A stretch of 12,857 nt of DNA from Acidimicrobiia bacterium (GCA_022824605.1 JAJDZO010000239.1:1-12857); one strand, 5' to 3'. Numbered from the stretch's first letter, positions 1-6,777 are shown. The notes: generated by a model not told the origin, from the letters alone. Numbers and translations are program-made.

Positions 1-74
1 CTGGCGGCGCACTTGTCTCATGACTCTAGGCTTGTGGTGGTTTGAGGCGGACTGCTCAGTAGGCGAGAGGACTG

Positions 75-1115
75 ATGCCTGGCGAGAGCGTCACCTTGAT
101 GGTCGCGGGGCGCGAGGTGCGCGTCAGTAGTCCGGGGAAGGTGTTCTTCTCGGACCGTAGGGAGACCAAGCTCGACCTTGTGGAGTACTACCGGTCGGTG
201 GCCGGGCCGCTTATGCGGGCCATGGGTGGACGGCCGGTGCTGCTCGAGCGCTACCCCGACGGGGCAGGGGGCAAATCGTTCTTTCAGAAGCGGGTGCCCA
301 AGGGCGCCCCCGACTGGCTGCAGACCACGGTGGTCAGCACCCCCAACGGCACCATGTCCAACGCCATGGTTGCCGCCGATCTCGCTCATGTTGTGTGGGC
401 CGTCAACATGGGCTGCCTCGGATTCCATGTCTGGCCCAATCTGGCCGACAGCCCCCACATCGCCGACGAGCTGCGCATCGACCTGGATCCCCAGCCCGGG
501 GTGGTCTTCGAGCAGGTGCGCGAAGCGGCCCACGAGGTCAAGGCCGCCTTCGACGAGTTGGGCATGGCCGTATACGTGAAGACCTCCGGGCGGCGAGGGC
601 TGCACCTCTACTCGCGGCTGCAGCCGCGCTGGAACTCCTACGGGGTGAGGGCGGCGGCGGTGGCCCTGGCCCGAGAGATGGCCCGACGCCGACCCGACCT
701 GATCACCGACGCCTGGTGGAAGGAGGAGCGAGGCCGGCGGGTGTTCGTGGACTTCAACCAGAACGCCCCGCACAAGACTGTGTTCGGAGCGTGGTCGGTG
801 CGTCCCCGGGCCGGGGCGCAGGTCTCCACCCCGATCAGCTGGGAGGAGCTGGACGACGTACACCCCGATGATCTGACCATCGCCACCGTCGGTGCCCGCG
901 CCGCCGAGATCGGGGACCCATGGGCGGACATGGACGCAGACCCCGCTTCGCTGGAACCGCTGCTGGAGTGGCACGCTCGCGACATGGCGGCCGGGCTCAT
1001 GGACGCTCCCTGGCCGCCCACCTACCCCAAGATGCCCAACGAACCACCCCGCGTCGCACCCAGCCGCGCCGCCGACGCCAACCAACAGCCCGACACCAAG
1101 GTCGAGGACTCGTGA
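75..1115 (+). CDS. Stand-alone LigD-type polymerase/primase domain protein (archaeo-eukaryotic primase fold)
   Basis: This 346-residue protein is a primase-polymerase of the type found as the polymerase domain of the end-joining ligase LigD, which fills gaps and adds nucleotides at double-strand breaks. The metal-binding pair lies in IDLDP (D136, D138), the nucleotide-binding motif is KTSGRRGLH (169-177), and the third catalytic aspartate is D226 in VFVDFNQN. The N-terminal part has the family's LERYPDG and KSFFQKR segments. No ligase or phosphoesterase domain is present. The length fits the mycobacterial stand-alone PolD1/PolD2 proteins rather than full LigD. ATG 75 is chosen because an in-frame TAG lies at 60-62 and GAGAGGA (65-71) precedes it, though the spacing is short. 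The last 25 residues look disordered. Its TGA overlaps the next start codon, so the two genes probably form an operon. No Ku or ligase gene lies in the window. Family assignment is firm; the in vivo role (end joining or other gap repair) is inferred. Confidence 0.93.
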   Translation: MPGESVTLMVAGREVRVSSPGKVFFSDRRETKLDLVEYYRSVAGPLMRAMGGRPVLLERYPDGAGGKSFFQKRVPKGAPDWLQTTVVSTPNGTMSNAMVAADLAHVVWAVNMGCLGFHVWPNLADSPHIADELRIDLDPQPGVVFEQVREAAHEVKAAFDELGMAVYVKTSGRRGLHLYSRLQPRWNSYGVRAAAVALAREMARRRPDLITDAWWKEERGRRVFVDFNQNAPHKTVFGAWSVRPRAGAQVSTPISWEELDDVHPDDLTIATVGARAAEIGDPWADMDADPASLEPLLEWHARDMAAGLMDAPWPPTYPKMPNEPPRVAPSRAADANQQPDTKVEDS

Positions 1116-2683
1116 AGCTGGGTGCGTTGATGCCGGCCGTGCGAAGCGGTCCTCGCAACCCGTTCCTGGCCGACAGCGGCAACGCCATGGCCCACGGTCG
1201 CTGCGACCAGCAGGACAACACACCCGGGCACGGCCCCGAGGGTCCGACCGAAGTCCTGGCCCCCGGCGACATCCAGTACGCGCCGCTGGGACCGGGCCAC
1301 TTCGGCGGCCTCATCTCCGGGCGATACCGCGACGGCCGGCGGGTGATCTGGTCCAACGGACGCCAGACGATCGCCAAACTCGACTACGACACCCTGGAAG
1401 TGCTCGCCACCCTGCCCACCGGCACCGAGCCCGTCACCGAGCAGGCCGAACTAGAAGCGCTCGAAGCAGCCCTCGACGACCTCGACGGTGACGAAGCCGT
1501 AGAAGCCGCCATCGGAATAGCAGCCCGCTTCATGACCGGACTCGACGGGATCTACTCGCTGCTCGACTGCGACCACACCCTGTTCCTGGGCCGCAAAGAC
1601 CACGCCGTCGCCTACGTCGAGATCGATCCGTGCGATCCGGCCAGCGGAATCGTCGAGCGCGACCGCTGGCACCGGCCCGCCGGCATCGACGGATATTTCG
1701 TGGGGATGAACATCACCTTCGACGGACGCCTGGTGATGACCACCGATCACGGCTGGGTGGTCTGCGTGGCCCGCGACTTCTCCGACTACGACGCCATCCG
1801 GCTGCCCGGCGCCGAGGCCGACGCGGCCGCGCACTGCGCCGACCGGGAGGCCCGGTACGGCCACACCGGATACGGATGGGTGCGCACCAGCTGCTGCGCA
1901 GGCGACGACGGAGGCATCTACGTCTGCTCGGTCGACGCCGTCCACAAGGTGATCTGGACCGGGCAGCGGCTGTCGCTCGACGCCGACGACGGCGCCTGGT
2001 CGGCCCGCTACCGCAACGGCGGCGGTGACGGCTCGGGCACCACCCCGTCGCTGATGGGCTTCGGGGGTGACGAGGACCGCTTCGTGGTGATCGGCGACGG
2101 CGACGACGTGGTCAACATCACCCTGCTGTGGCGTGACGAGATCCCTCAGGACTGGACGCAGCTTCCCGGCGCCCCTTCACGGCGGATCGCAGGGATGGGA
2201 CCGGCCCACATGGGCGACCCGACCCGCACCGAGATCAAGACCGAACAGTCGATCACCGTGTCGGGCTACGGCGCCATGACCGTGAACAACGAGCCCGCCT
2301 CTCTGCCCGACGGCTGGCCTGCCACCCGAGCCCGCCTGTTCAGCTTCTTCCTGGGCCACAAGCCCGCCTACACCCCCTACGGGCTGCACAAGTACGAGTG
2401 GGATCCGGCCCAGCGACGCCTGAGGGAGGCCTGGGTCAACACCGAGGTGTCGTCACCCAACTCGGTGCCCTTCGTGGCCGAGGCGTCGGACCTGGTGTAC
2501 ACCTGCGGCACACGGGACGGGAAGTGGACGATCGAAGCGGTCGACTGGTCCACCGGCGAGAGCCGCTTCCACTATGTGGTGGGCGGATCGCGCTACAACA
2601 CCCTCGGCGGCGGAGTGACCGTCGACGACGACGGCCGCCTGCTCTACGGCACCATCTTCGGCAAGACCCGCATCCTGCGCTGA
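1112..2683 (+). CDS. Conserved hypothetical protein, probable beta-propeller fold
   Basis: This is a 523-residue protein of unknown function. GTG 1112 is chosen because it overlaps the upstream TGA (GTGA, 1112-1115), the usual sign of translational coupling; ATG 1130 is an alternative. The frame stays open back to 920, but that part lies inside the polymerase gene. The sequence shows roughly seven strand-rich segments of the YVTN/quinoprotein-like kind, for example GRRVIWSNG near 76, ITFDGRLVMTTD (201-212), GGIYVCSVDAVHKV near 267, and GGGVTVDDDGRLLYGT near 499. This suggests a beta-propeller. An acidic, helix-prone insertion (about 106-140) interrupts the pattern. The N-terminal region is polar and rich in Gly and His, with no convincing signal peptide or membrane segment, so the protein is probably cytoplasmic. 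No catalytic motif was recognised. It ends 28 bases before the convergent toxin-like gene. Confidence 0.82.
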   Translation: MKLGALMPAVRSGPRNPFLADSGNAMAHGRCDQQDNTPGHGPEGPTEVLAPGDIQYAPLGPGHFGGLISGRYRDGRRVIWSNGRQTIAKLDYDTLEVLATLPTGTEPVTEQAELEALEAALDDLDGDEAVEAAIGIAARFMTGLDGIYSLLDCDHTLFLGRKDHAVAYVEIDPCDPASGIVERDRWHRPAGIDGYFVGMNITFDGRLVMTTDHGWVVCVARDFSDYDAIRLPGAEADAAAHCADREARYGHTGYGWVRTSCCAGDDGGIYVCSVDAVHKVIWTGQRLSLDADDGAWSARYRNGGGDGSGTTPSLMGFGGDEDRFVVIGDGDDVVNITLLWRDEIPQDWTQLPGAPSRRIAGMGPAHMGDPTRTEIKTEQSITVSGYGAMTVNNEPASLPDGWPATRARLFSFFLGHKPAYTPYGLHKYEWDPAQRRLREAWVNTEVSSPNSVPFVAEASDLVYTCGTRDGKWTIEAVDWSTGESRFHYVVGGSRYNTLGGGVTVDDDGRLLYGTIFGKTRILR

Positions 2684-2711
2684 ACGACCCCGGCCACCAG
2701 AGTCGTGCGGC

Positions 2712-4037
2712 TCACTTGAGTCTGATCTCGCGGAAGATCTTCTCGAACTGCCGGTGTTCTGCCAGGCGCCGGCTGATCACTGCGTTGACCTCCGACACTC
2801 GGAACTTTGAGTCCTCGTCGACCATCTCATCGAGGCGCTGTTCGAGCTTTTCGCACAGCCCGGCCCTGACTTGCGGATCGAGGCCTTCGTCGTCGAGAAG
2901 ATCCTCCATGAGGGGACCGGCCGTCTGGTTGTACAGGTAATCGCAGGTCTGGGTGATTTCGATTCTCTCGCTCACGGCGTCTGTGAGCCGCAAAGCGCCC
3001 TGGTGGGCCACGTACCTGGCGGCGGTGCCTTTCGCGGCCAGCCGGCCTGCCACCTTGGCCGCCTCCTTGCGGCCGCTCTTGCGGGCCACGTCGACCACTA
3101 CCTCGATCGTCTTGATCGATCCTCGGATGCCCGACGACGACACCGCCGGAATCGGCACGACGCCCAGCGCGAAGATGGCAGCCTTGCCGTAATCGCCCTG
3201 CAGCACGTAATAGACCGCCCGGGCCCCGTCGACGATGTCTCCGACGACAGGGACGAACGACACGGCATCGAGCACCAGGCCCCAGTTGAAGCCGCCGTCG
3301 TCGGTGTGGAAGGCGCGGTCGTCGAACACCTGACTCAGCGCGGCCGCCTCCTCGTCCGACATCTTGTAGTCGTTGAGAAAGGCCTCGAAGTCTTCCTTGC
3401 TCATCAGGCCGTCGTGGCGGCCGGTGCCGGCCGCGTCGATGGTGCTGGCAAGCGGTTTCAGCGTGGACCAGGTGGCGGTCTTGTCGAGGAAGGCGTCGAT
3501 GTCGTCGAGGCTCATCAAACCGTCGCGGTCGCCGCGATCGAAATGGAGCATGCCCTCGTGCACTCGGCTCAGATAGTCGTCGTTGTGCTTGGCCGTCTCG
3601 ACCTGATCGAAGAAATGGTCGTGCTCCAGCAGCCAGCTGGCGGCGGCGGCCGTGTCGGGGTCGGTCGAATAGGCGGCCCATGCCAGGTCCTTGCGTGACA
3701 GCAGGCCGTCGGCTCGATCCGGCCGGCCCCGCGACTCGATCACCGCGAAGTGCTCGCGTATGCGCTCCAGCGCACCCATCCCCTCGTTCATGTCCGGTCC
3801 GCCGGTCAGCACCAGGTTGGTGCGATGCTGCAGATCTGCTGCGCTGGCCCGAAGCTCGTCGGCCACCCGTGTCGTGCCGATGCTCACGTTGGGGACGGGG
3901 CTGCTCAGCAGCGTCGAGGCCTCCGCCAGCGGCGCCTCCAGCGCCCGAGCGTCCCCGTCGAGATCGTCGGCGGCTGCCTCCATCCGTTGATGCAGCTCAG
4001 TCGCCCGGTCAGTGTCCAATGCCATTAGATCTGTCAT
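2712..4037 (-). CDS. Orphan toxin-like protein with EF-hand-like repeats and pre-toxin-like segment
   Basis: From ATG 4037 the product is 441 residues; ATG 4025 (MALDTD) and ATG 4055 are alternative starts and none has a clear ribosome binding site. Visible parts in order: (a) residues 1-80, a helical region resembling the N-terminal domains of secreted ESX-type substrates, but with no WXG motif; (b) three EF-hand-like loops, each ending DGLxSxxD, at about 107-118, 167-179 and 205-216, the second (DRGDRDGLMSLDD) closest to consensus; (c) a hydrophobic stretch at 255-300 beginning with VSFVPVVGDIVDGA and containing VVPIPAVSSSG, which resembles the pre-toxin segments of polymorphic toxins; (d) a basic linker (318-345); (e) a charged helical C-terminal domain (350-441) that I do not recognise. 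No classic signal peptide is visible. The next gene on this strand would run into the convergent propeller gene, so no immunity gene follows. The toxin role is inferred from architecture only. Confidence 0.8.
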   Translation of the reverse strand: MTDLMALDTDRATELHQRMEAAADDLDGDARALEAPLAEASTLLSSPVPNVSIGTTRVADELRASAADLQHRTNLVLTGGPDMNEGMGALERIREHFAVIESRGRPDRADGLLSRKDLAWAAYSTDPDTAAAASWLLEHDHFFDQVETAKHNDDYLSRVHEGMLHFDRGDRDGLMSLDDIDAFLDKTATWSTLKPLASTIDAAGTGRHDGLMSKEDFEAFLNDYKMSDEEAAALSQVFDDRAFHTDDGGFNWGLVLDAVSFVPVVGDIVDGARAVYYVLQGDYGKAAIFALGVVPIPAVSSSGIRGSIKTIEVVVDVARKSGRKEAAKVAGRLAAKGTAARYVAHQGALRLTDAVSERIEITQTCDYLYNQTAGPLMEDLLDDEGLDPQVRAGLCEKLEQRLDEMVDEDSKFRVSEVNAVISRRLAEHRQFEKIFREIRLK

Positions 4038-4050
4038 AAAACAGCATGTA

Positions 4051-4056
4051 ATCATA
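4051..4056 (-). promoter_or_regulatory. Candidate -10 hexamer (TATGAT) for the toxin-like gene
   Basis: Read on the minus strand, TATGAT differs from the consensus TATAAT at one position and lies 13 bases before ATG 4037. A transcript would start only a few bases before this codon, consistent with a very short leader and the missing ribosome binding site. No convincing -35 box lies 16-18 bases upstream. Confidence 0.4.
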
Positions 4057-4106
4057 TGTCGATAGGAACGACAACCTGCCAGCGAGCAATTTGGCGCGGT
4101 TCGGGG

Positions 4107-4112
4107 CAGGCT
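4107..4112 (+). promoter_or_regulatory. Candidate -10 hexamer (CAGGCT) for leaderless dsbB start
   Basis: CAGGCT ends six bases before GTG 4119. It fits the xAnnnT pattern seen before several other first genes in this window. It is a weak match on its own and supports the GTG start only through that shared spacing. Confidence 0.25.
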
Positions 4113-4118
4113 GGAGTT

Positions 4119-4637
4119 GTGAGCACCGCTCAGGTGTCCGATTTCTTCGCGGTGTTGGCGTTGGGTTCGCTGGCGATCGGGTGGGTGGCCGTGGTGGTTG
4201 TGCTGGCGCCGGGTGCTGAGGTCCGAGTCCGCCAGCTTCGGCCGGCTGCGCTGCCACTGGCCCTCGCGATTGCGACGGTGTCGACCGCCGGGAGCCTCTA
4301 CTACTCCGAGATCGCCGGATATGTGCCCTGTGAGATGTGCTGGTACCAGCGGATCGGCATGTACGCGCTGGTGCCGGTGCTGGCGGTGGCTGTGATCCGG
4401 CGCGACCAGCGAGGCGGCTGGTACGGGCTTGTGTTGGCGCTGGCCGGCCTCGCGGTGTCGGTGTACCACTACCAACTGCAGCTTTTTCCCGGCCAAGGCT
4501 CGACGTGCGACGCCGAGGCCCCATGCACCTACCAGTGGGTGGACAGCTTCGGATTCGTGTCGATCCCGTTCATGGCCGGGTGCGGATTCATCGGGGTCGC
4601 CGGTCTGGCTCTGCTTTCGCTACGGTCAAGCCCGTGA
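4119..4637 (+). CDS. dsbB: Disulfide bond formation protein B (DsbB/BdbC family), quinone-linked thiol oxidase
   Basis: This 172-residue membrane protein would reoxidise an extracytoplasmic thiol oxidase and pass electrons to quinone. The first redox pair is C71/C74 in VPCEMCWYQRIG, the DsbB signature with the conserved WYQR that follows it. The second pair is C130/C136 (TCDAEAPC) in the second extracytoplasmic loop. Hydrophobic helices are predicted at about 8-30, 43-62, 78-94, 100-119 and 148-168. That is one N-terminal helix more than E. coli DsbB, as I recall for actinobacterial members. GTG 4119 is preferred; ATG 4056 would add 21 residues (with a stray Cys and no hydrophobic character) and lies inside the divergent promoter region. 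The stop is followed 67 bases later by the thioredoxin-fold partner gene, so the two are almost certainly co-transcribed and work together. Confidence 0.9.
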   Translation: MSTAQVSDFFAVLALGSLAIGWVAVVVVLAPGAEVRVRQLRPAALPLALAIATVSTAGSLYYSEIAGYVPCEMCWYQRIGMYALVPVLAVAVIRRDQRGGWYGLVLALAGLAVSVYHYQLQLFPGQGSTCDAEAPCTYQWVDSFGFVSIPFMAGCGFIGVAGLALLSLRSSP

Positions 4638-4708
4638 ACAACCGTCCCAGCGTCCCGACGCGCCGCCGCAGGCTGACTCGAGCGGCTAGAAGGGCGAATC
4701 GCAGATGA
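4634..4708 (+). CDS. Possible arginine-rich 24-residue mini-ORF bridging dsbB and the thioredoxin-fold gene
   Basis: GTG 4634 overlaps the dsbB stop (GTGA, 4634-4637) and the frame closes at TGA 4706-4708, which overlaps the ATG of the next gene (ATGA, 4705-4708). The reading frame therefore fills the gap exactly. The predicted peptide is 24 residues with ten arginines, including a run of four at 10-13, and ends in RANRR. There is no ribosome binding site, so translation would depend on coupling to dsbB. It could be a real small basic protein, a coupling device that carries ribosomes to the next gene, or chance. I know no family for it. Confidence 0.25.
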   Translation: MNNRPSVPTRRRRLTRAARRANRR

Positions 4709-5415
4709 GCAACCGGCCGAAGGTTCATAAGTCTCGCTACGGCTCGCGGTCGTCGGGCGGAAGCGCTGAGAGCGCCTCCGAGCGGGGCTCCAACCCGCTG
4801 TTGAAGGGTCTCATCATCGGCGTGGTGGTGCTGGTGGCGGTGGCGGTGGGGGTCTCCCTCCTCGCCGGCCGGGACGCGCAGCAGCAAGAGCAATCAGAGG
4901 TGCCCGAAGTCTCCGATGTCAACATCGAAGGCGCGTCCCTGCCGCGCTTCGACGGCGAGGAGCCCGATCCCGCCATGGAGCGCCAGGCCCCCGCCTTCGC
5001 GGCGACGTCCTTCGACGGCACCGAGGTCAGCGTGCTGCCCGGCGACGGTACGGCCAAGGTGATCGGCTTCTTCGCGCACTGGTGCCCTCACTGCCAGCGG
5101 GAGCTGCCCCGGATCGCCGCATGGATGGCCGACAACCAGCTGCCCGCCGGGGTGGAGGTGATCGCGGTGAGCACGTCGGTGGATGCCGGTCGCCCGAATT
5201 ACCCGCCGTCGGCCTGGTTCGAGCAGGAGCAGTGGCCCGCGGTGGTGGTGAGGGACTCCGCCGACCAGGAGATCGCGGAGGCCTACGGGCTGGCGGGCTT
5301 CCCCTACACGGTGGGGGTCGACGCCGACGGCCGGGTGGTGGCCCGAGTGGCGGGAGAGCTCAACGACGAGGCCTGGGAGTTTCTGGTCGACTTCGTAGCA
5401 CCCATCCCGGGCTGA
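4705..5415 (+). CDS. Membrane-anchored TlpA/DsbA-like thioredoxin-fold protein (CPHC active site)
   Basis: This is a 236-residue thiol-disulfide protein. Residues 1-32 are basic and Ser/Gly-rich and face the cytoplasm; a hydrophobic helix at 33-54 serves as an uncleaved anchor, since no lipobox is present. A polar linker (about 55-90) leads to a TlpA-type thioredoxin domain (91-236). The active site is WCPHC (C127, C130) and the cis-proline is P200 in GFPYT. A His between the cysteines, as in DsbA (CPHC), is typical of oxidising proteins, whereas TlpA-type reductases have other dipeptides. With the adjacent dsbB this suggests an extracytoplasmic oxidase recycled by DsbB. ATG 4705 follows AGAAGG (4688-4693) and overlaps the end of the upstream mini-ORF. 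Substrates cannot be told from the sequence. Family is firm; the oxidase direction is inferred. Confidence 0.88.
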   Translation: MSNRPKVHKSRYGSRSSGGSAESASERGSNPLLKGLIIGVVVLVAVAVGVSLLAGRDAQQQEQSEVPEVSDVNIEGASLPRFDGEEPDPAMERQAPAFAATSFDGTEVSVLPGDGTAKVIGFFAHWCPHCQRELPRIAAWMADNQLPAGVEVIAVSTSVDAGRPNYPPSAWFEQEQWPAVVVRDSADQEIAEAYGLAGFPYTVGVDADGRVVARVAGELNDEAWEFLVDFVAPIPG

Positions 5416-5443
5416 GCCAGGCGGCAGTCGCTCGACGTTGTAG

Positions 5444-5470
5444 CAGCCGCCTCCGACTGGGTGGCGGCTG
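5444..5470 (+). terminator. Inverted repeat after the thioredoxin-fold gene, possible weak terminator
   Basis: CAGCCGCC (5444-5451) can pair with GGCGGCTG (5463-5470) over an 11-base loop, 29 bases after the stop codon. No T-run follows, so intrinsic termination would be weak; in GC-rich actinobacteria such hairpins can still mark transcript ends. Confidence 0.3.
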
Positions 5471-5546
5471 GCTGCGGTGCGTTGTGGCACCCGCTTCGGG
5501 CTGAGTAGCTGCTCGCTGCTGCCCGTTGTCTCACCCGCACCCGTCG

Positions 5547-5552
5547 TAGCCT
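5547..5552 (+). promoter_or_regulatory. Candidate -10 hexamer (TAGCCT) for the aminotransferase
   Basis: TAGCCT ends six bases before ATG 5559. TTGTCT (5526-5531) is a possible -35 box, with a short 15-base spacer. No ribosome binding site precedes the ATG, so a leaderless transcript is likely. GTG 5553 would directly abut the hexamer, which argues against it as the start. Confidence 0.45.
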
Positions 5553-5558
5553 GTGGTT

Positions 5559-6731
5559 ATGAGCGGTGAGCGCTTGGCGTATCTGTGCGACCGCCTGCAG
5601 CCCTTCGGCGGAGCGTCGGTGTTCGCGGAGATGTCGGCGCTGGCCGTTAGCACCGGAGCCATCAATCTGGGCCAGGGCTTCCCCGATGTCAATGGTCCGG
5701 CCGCGGTGGCCGAGGCCGCGGTCGAGGCCATCCGGGGCGACTTCAACCAGTATCCGCCCGGCATCGGCTATCCGGTGCTGCGTCAGGCGGTGGCCGAGCA
5801 CCAGAAGCGGTTCTGGGGATTGGAGTTCGACCCCGACACCGAGGTTCTGATCACTGCGGGCGCAACCGAGGCCATCACTGCGTCCGTGCTGGCGCTGGCC
5901 GGTCCCGGCGACGAGGTGGTGACCTTCGAGCCGTACTTCGACATCTACCCGGCCGACATCTCGATGGCCGGCGCAACTTGTCGTCTGGTGCAGTTGCGTC
6001 CGCCGGGCTACGCCTTCGATCCCGACGAACTGGCTGCCGCGTTCGGGCCTCGCACCAGGGTGCTGCTGCTCAACTCGCCGCACAATCCCACCGGCAAGGT
6101 GTTCAGCGCCGACGAACTCGACGTGATCGCCCGGCTCTGCGTGGAGCACGACGTGATCGCGGTGACCGACGAGGTGTACGAGCATCTGGTGTTCGACCAG
6201 AACACTCATGTTCCGCTGGCGAGCCGGCCCGGCATGGCCGACCGCACCGTCACCATCTCGTCGGCAGGCAAGACGCTGTCGTTCACGGGCTGGAAGATCG
6301 GCTGGGTGTGCGCCCGGCCGGAGCTGGTGCGGGCCGTGCAGGCGGCCAAGCAGCTGCTCACCTACGTCAGCGGCGGGCCGTTCCAGCCCGCGGTGGCGGT
6401 AGGGCTGGGCCTCGGCGACGACTTCTTCCGGGGGCTGGCGGCTGACCTGCAGGCCCGGCGCGACCTGTTGTGCAGCGGCCTGGTTGAGGCCGGCTTCGAG
6501 CCGGCGGTGCCCCAAGGCGCCTACTACATCACCGCCGACATCCGCCCACTCGGCGCATCCGACGGTCTGGAGTTCTGCCGGTCGCTGCCGCAGCGTTGCG
6601 GGGTGGTGGCCGTGCCGGTCCAGGTGCTGTGCGACGACAAGGCGATGGGCGCGCCGTTCGTGCGCTTCGCAGCATGCAAGCGCCCCGAGGTGCTGCAGCA
6701 GGCCGTGGAGCGACTCGCCACCCTGACCTGA
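5559..6731 (+). CDS. Class I PLP-dependent aminotransferase (DapC / kynurenine aminotransferase type)
   Basis: From ATG 5559 the protein is 390 residues, a usual length for fold-type I aminotransferases. Visible landmarks are GQGFPD (38-43), YPPGIGYP (65-72, substrate and cofactor region), ITAGATEAI (98-106, phosphate binding), NSPHNPTGK (172-180), the PLP-ring Asp and Tyr in TDEVYEH (D204, Y207), the Schiff-base lysine K238 in SSAGKTLSFTGWKIGW, and the carboxylate-binding arginine R369 in PFVRFA. GQGFPD and the YPP motif place it with the kynurenine/methionine aminotransferases and the mycobacterial protein annotated as N-succinyldiaminopimelate aminotransferase (DapC). It could therefore act in lysine biosynthesis or as a broad amino-acid transaminase; sequence alone does not decide. 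It appears to be a single-gene unit, with its own promoter-like hexamer and a strong hairpin after the stop. Confidence 0.92.
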   Translation: MSGERLAYLCDRLQPFGGASVFAEMSALAVSTGAINLGQGFPDVNGPAAVAEAAVEAIRGDFNQYPPGIGYPVLRQAVAEHQKRFWGLEFDPDTEVLITAGATEAITASVLALAGPGDEVVTFEPYFDIYPADISMAGATCRLVQLRPPGYAFDPDELAAAFGPRTRVLLLNSPHNPTGKVFSADELDVIARLCVEHDVIAVTDEVYEHLVFDQNTHVPLASRPGMADRTVTISSAGKTLSFTGWKIGWVCARPELVRAVQAAKQLLTYVSGGPFQPAVAVGLGLGDDFFRGLAADLQARRDLLCSGLVEAGFEPAVPQGAYYITADIRPLGASDGLEFCRSLPQRCGVVAVPVQVLCDDKAMGAPFVRFAACKRPEVLQQAVERLATLT

Positions 6732-6742
6732 CGCTGAAGGAG

Positions 6743-6777
6743 CTGACCGGGCCGCTGAACCAGCGGCTCGGCGTCAG
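6743..6777. terminator. Strong bidirectional hairpin between convergent genes
   Basis: CCGGGCCGCTG (6747-6757) pairs with CAGCGGCTCGG (6761-6771) over a three-base AAC loop, giving 11 pairs with one G-T pair. A further CTGA/TCAG pairing (6743-6746 with 6774-6777) extends the stem past a two-base bulge. It lies between the stops of two convergent genes and includes the minus-strand stop codon. There is no U-run on either side. A shared terminator is the simplest explanation. Confidence 0.6.

Larger units (their letters stand above)
4038..4118. promoter_or_regulatory. AT-rich divergent promoter region between the toxin-like gene and dsbB
   Basis: The 81 bases between the two divergent genes are much richer in A/T (especially 4035-4060) than the flanking coding DNA, as expected for promoters in a high-GC genome. 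Candidate -10 hexamers exist in each direction (listed separately). No clear -35 box or operator palindrome was found. Confidence 0.45.

Noticed and set aside
920..1111. Start of the propeller gene inside the polymerase gene
   Set aside because: It would overlap the upstream gene by almost 200 bases with low-complexity sequence; GTG 1112 gives the typical four-base overlap.
18..1223. 401-codon open frame on the minus strand opposite the polymerase gene
   Set aside because: It is a GC-driven shadow with low-complexity composition; the plus strand carries intact polymerase motifs.
2684..2711. Possible terminator between the convergent propeller and toxin-like genes (ACGAC/GTCGT)
   Set aside because: Only a five-base stem with a 13-base loop; too weak to call.
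4056..4118. ATG 4056 as the dsbB start
   Set aside because: The added 21 residues are polar and unlike the family, and the codon lies within the divergent promoter region; GTG 4119 begins just before the first membrane helix.
4038..4496. N-terminal extension of the toxin-like protein to 594 residues
   Set aside because: The extension lies antisense to dsbB, is Gln/His/Arg-rich and has no domain character; an AT-rich promoter-like region precedes ATG 4037.
5304..6515. 403-codon minus-strand open frame opposite the aminotransferase
   Set aside because: Antisense shadow; the plus strand carries the PLP lysine and all family motifs.
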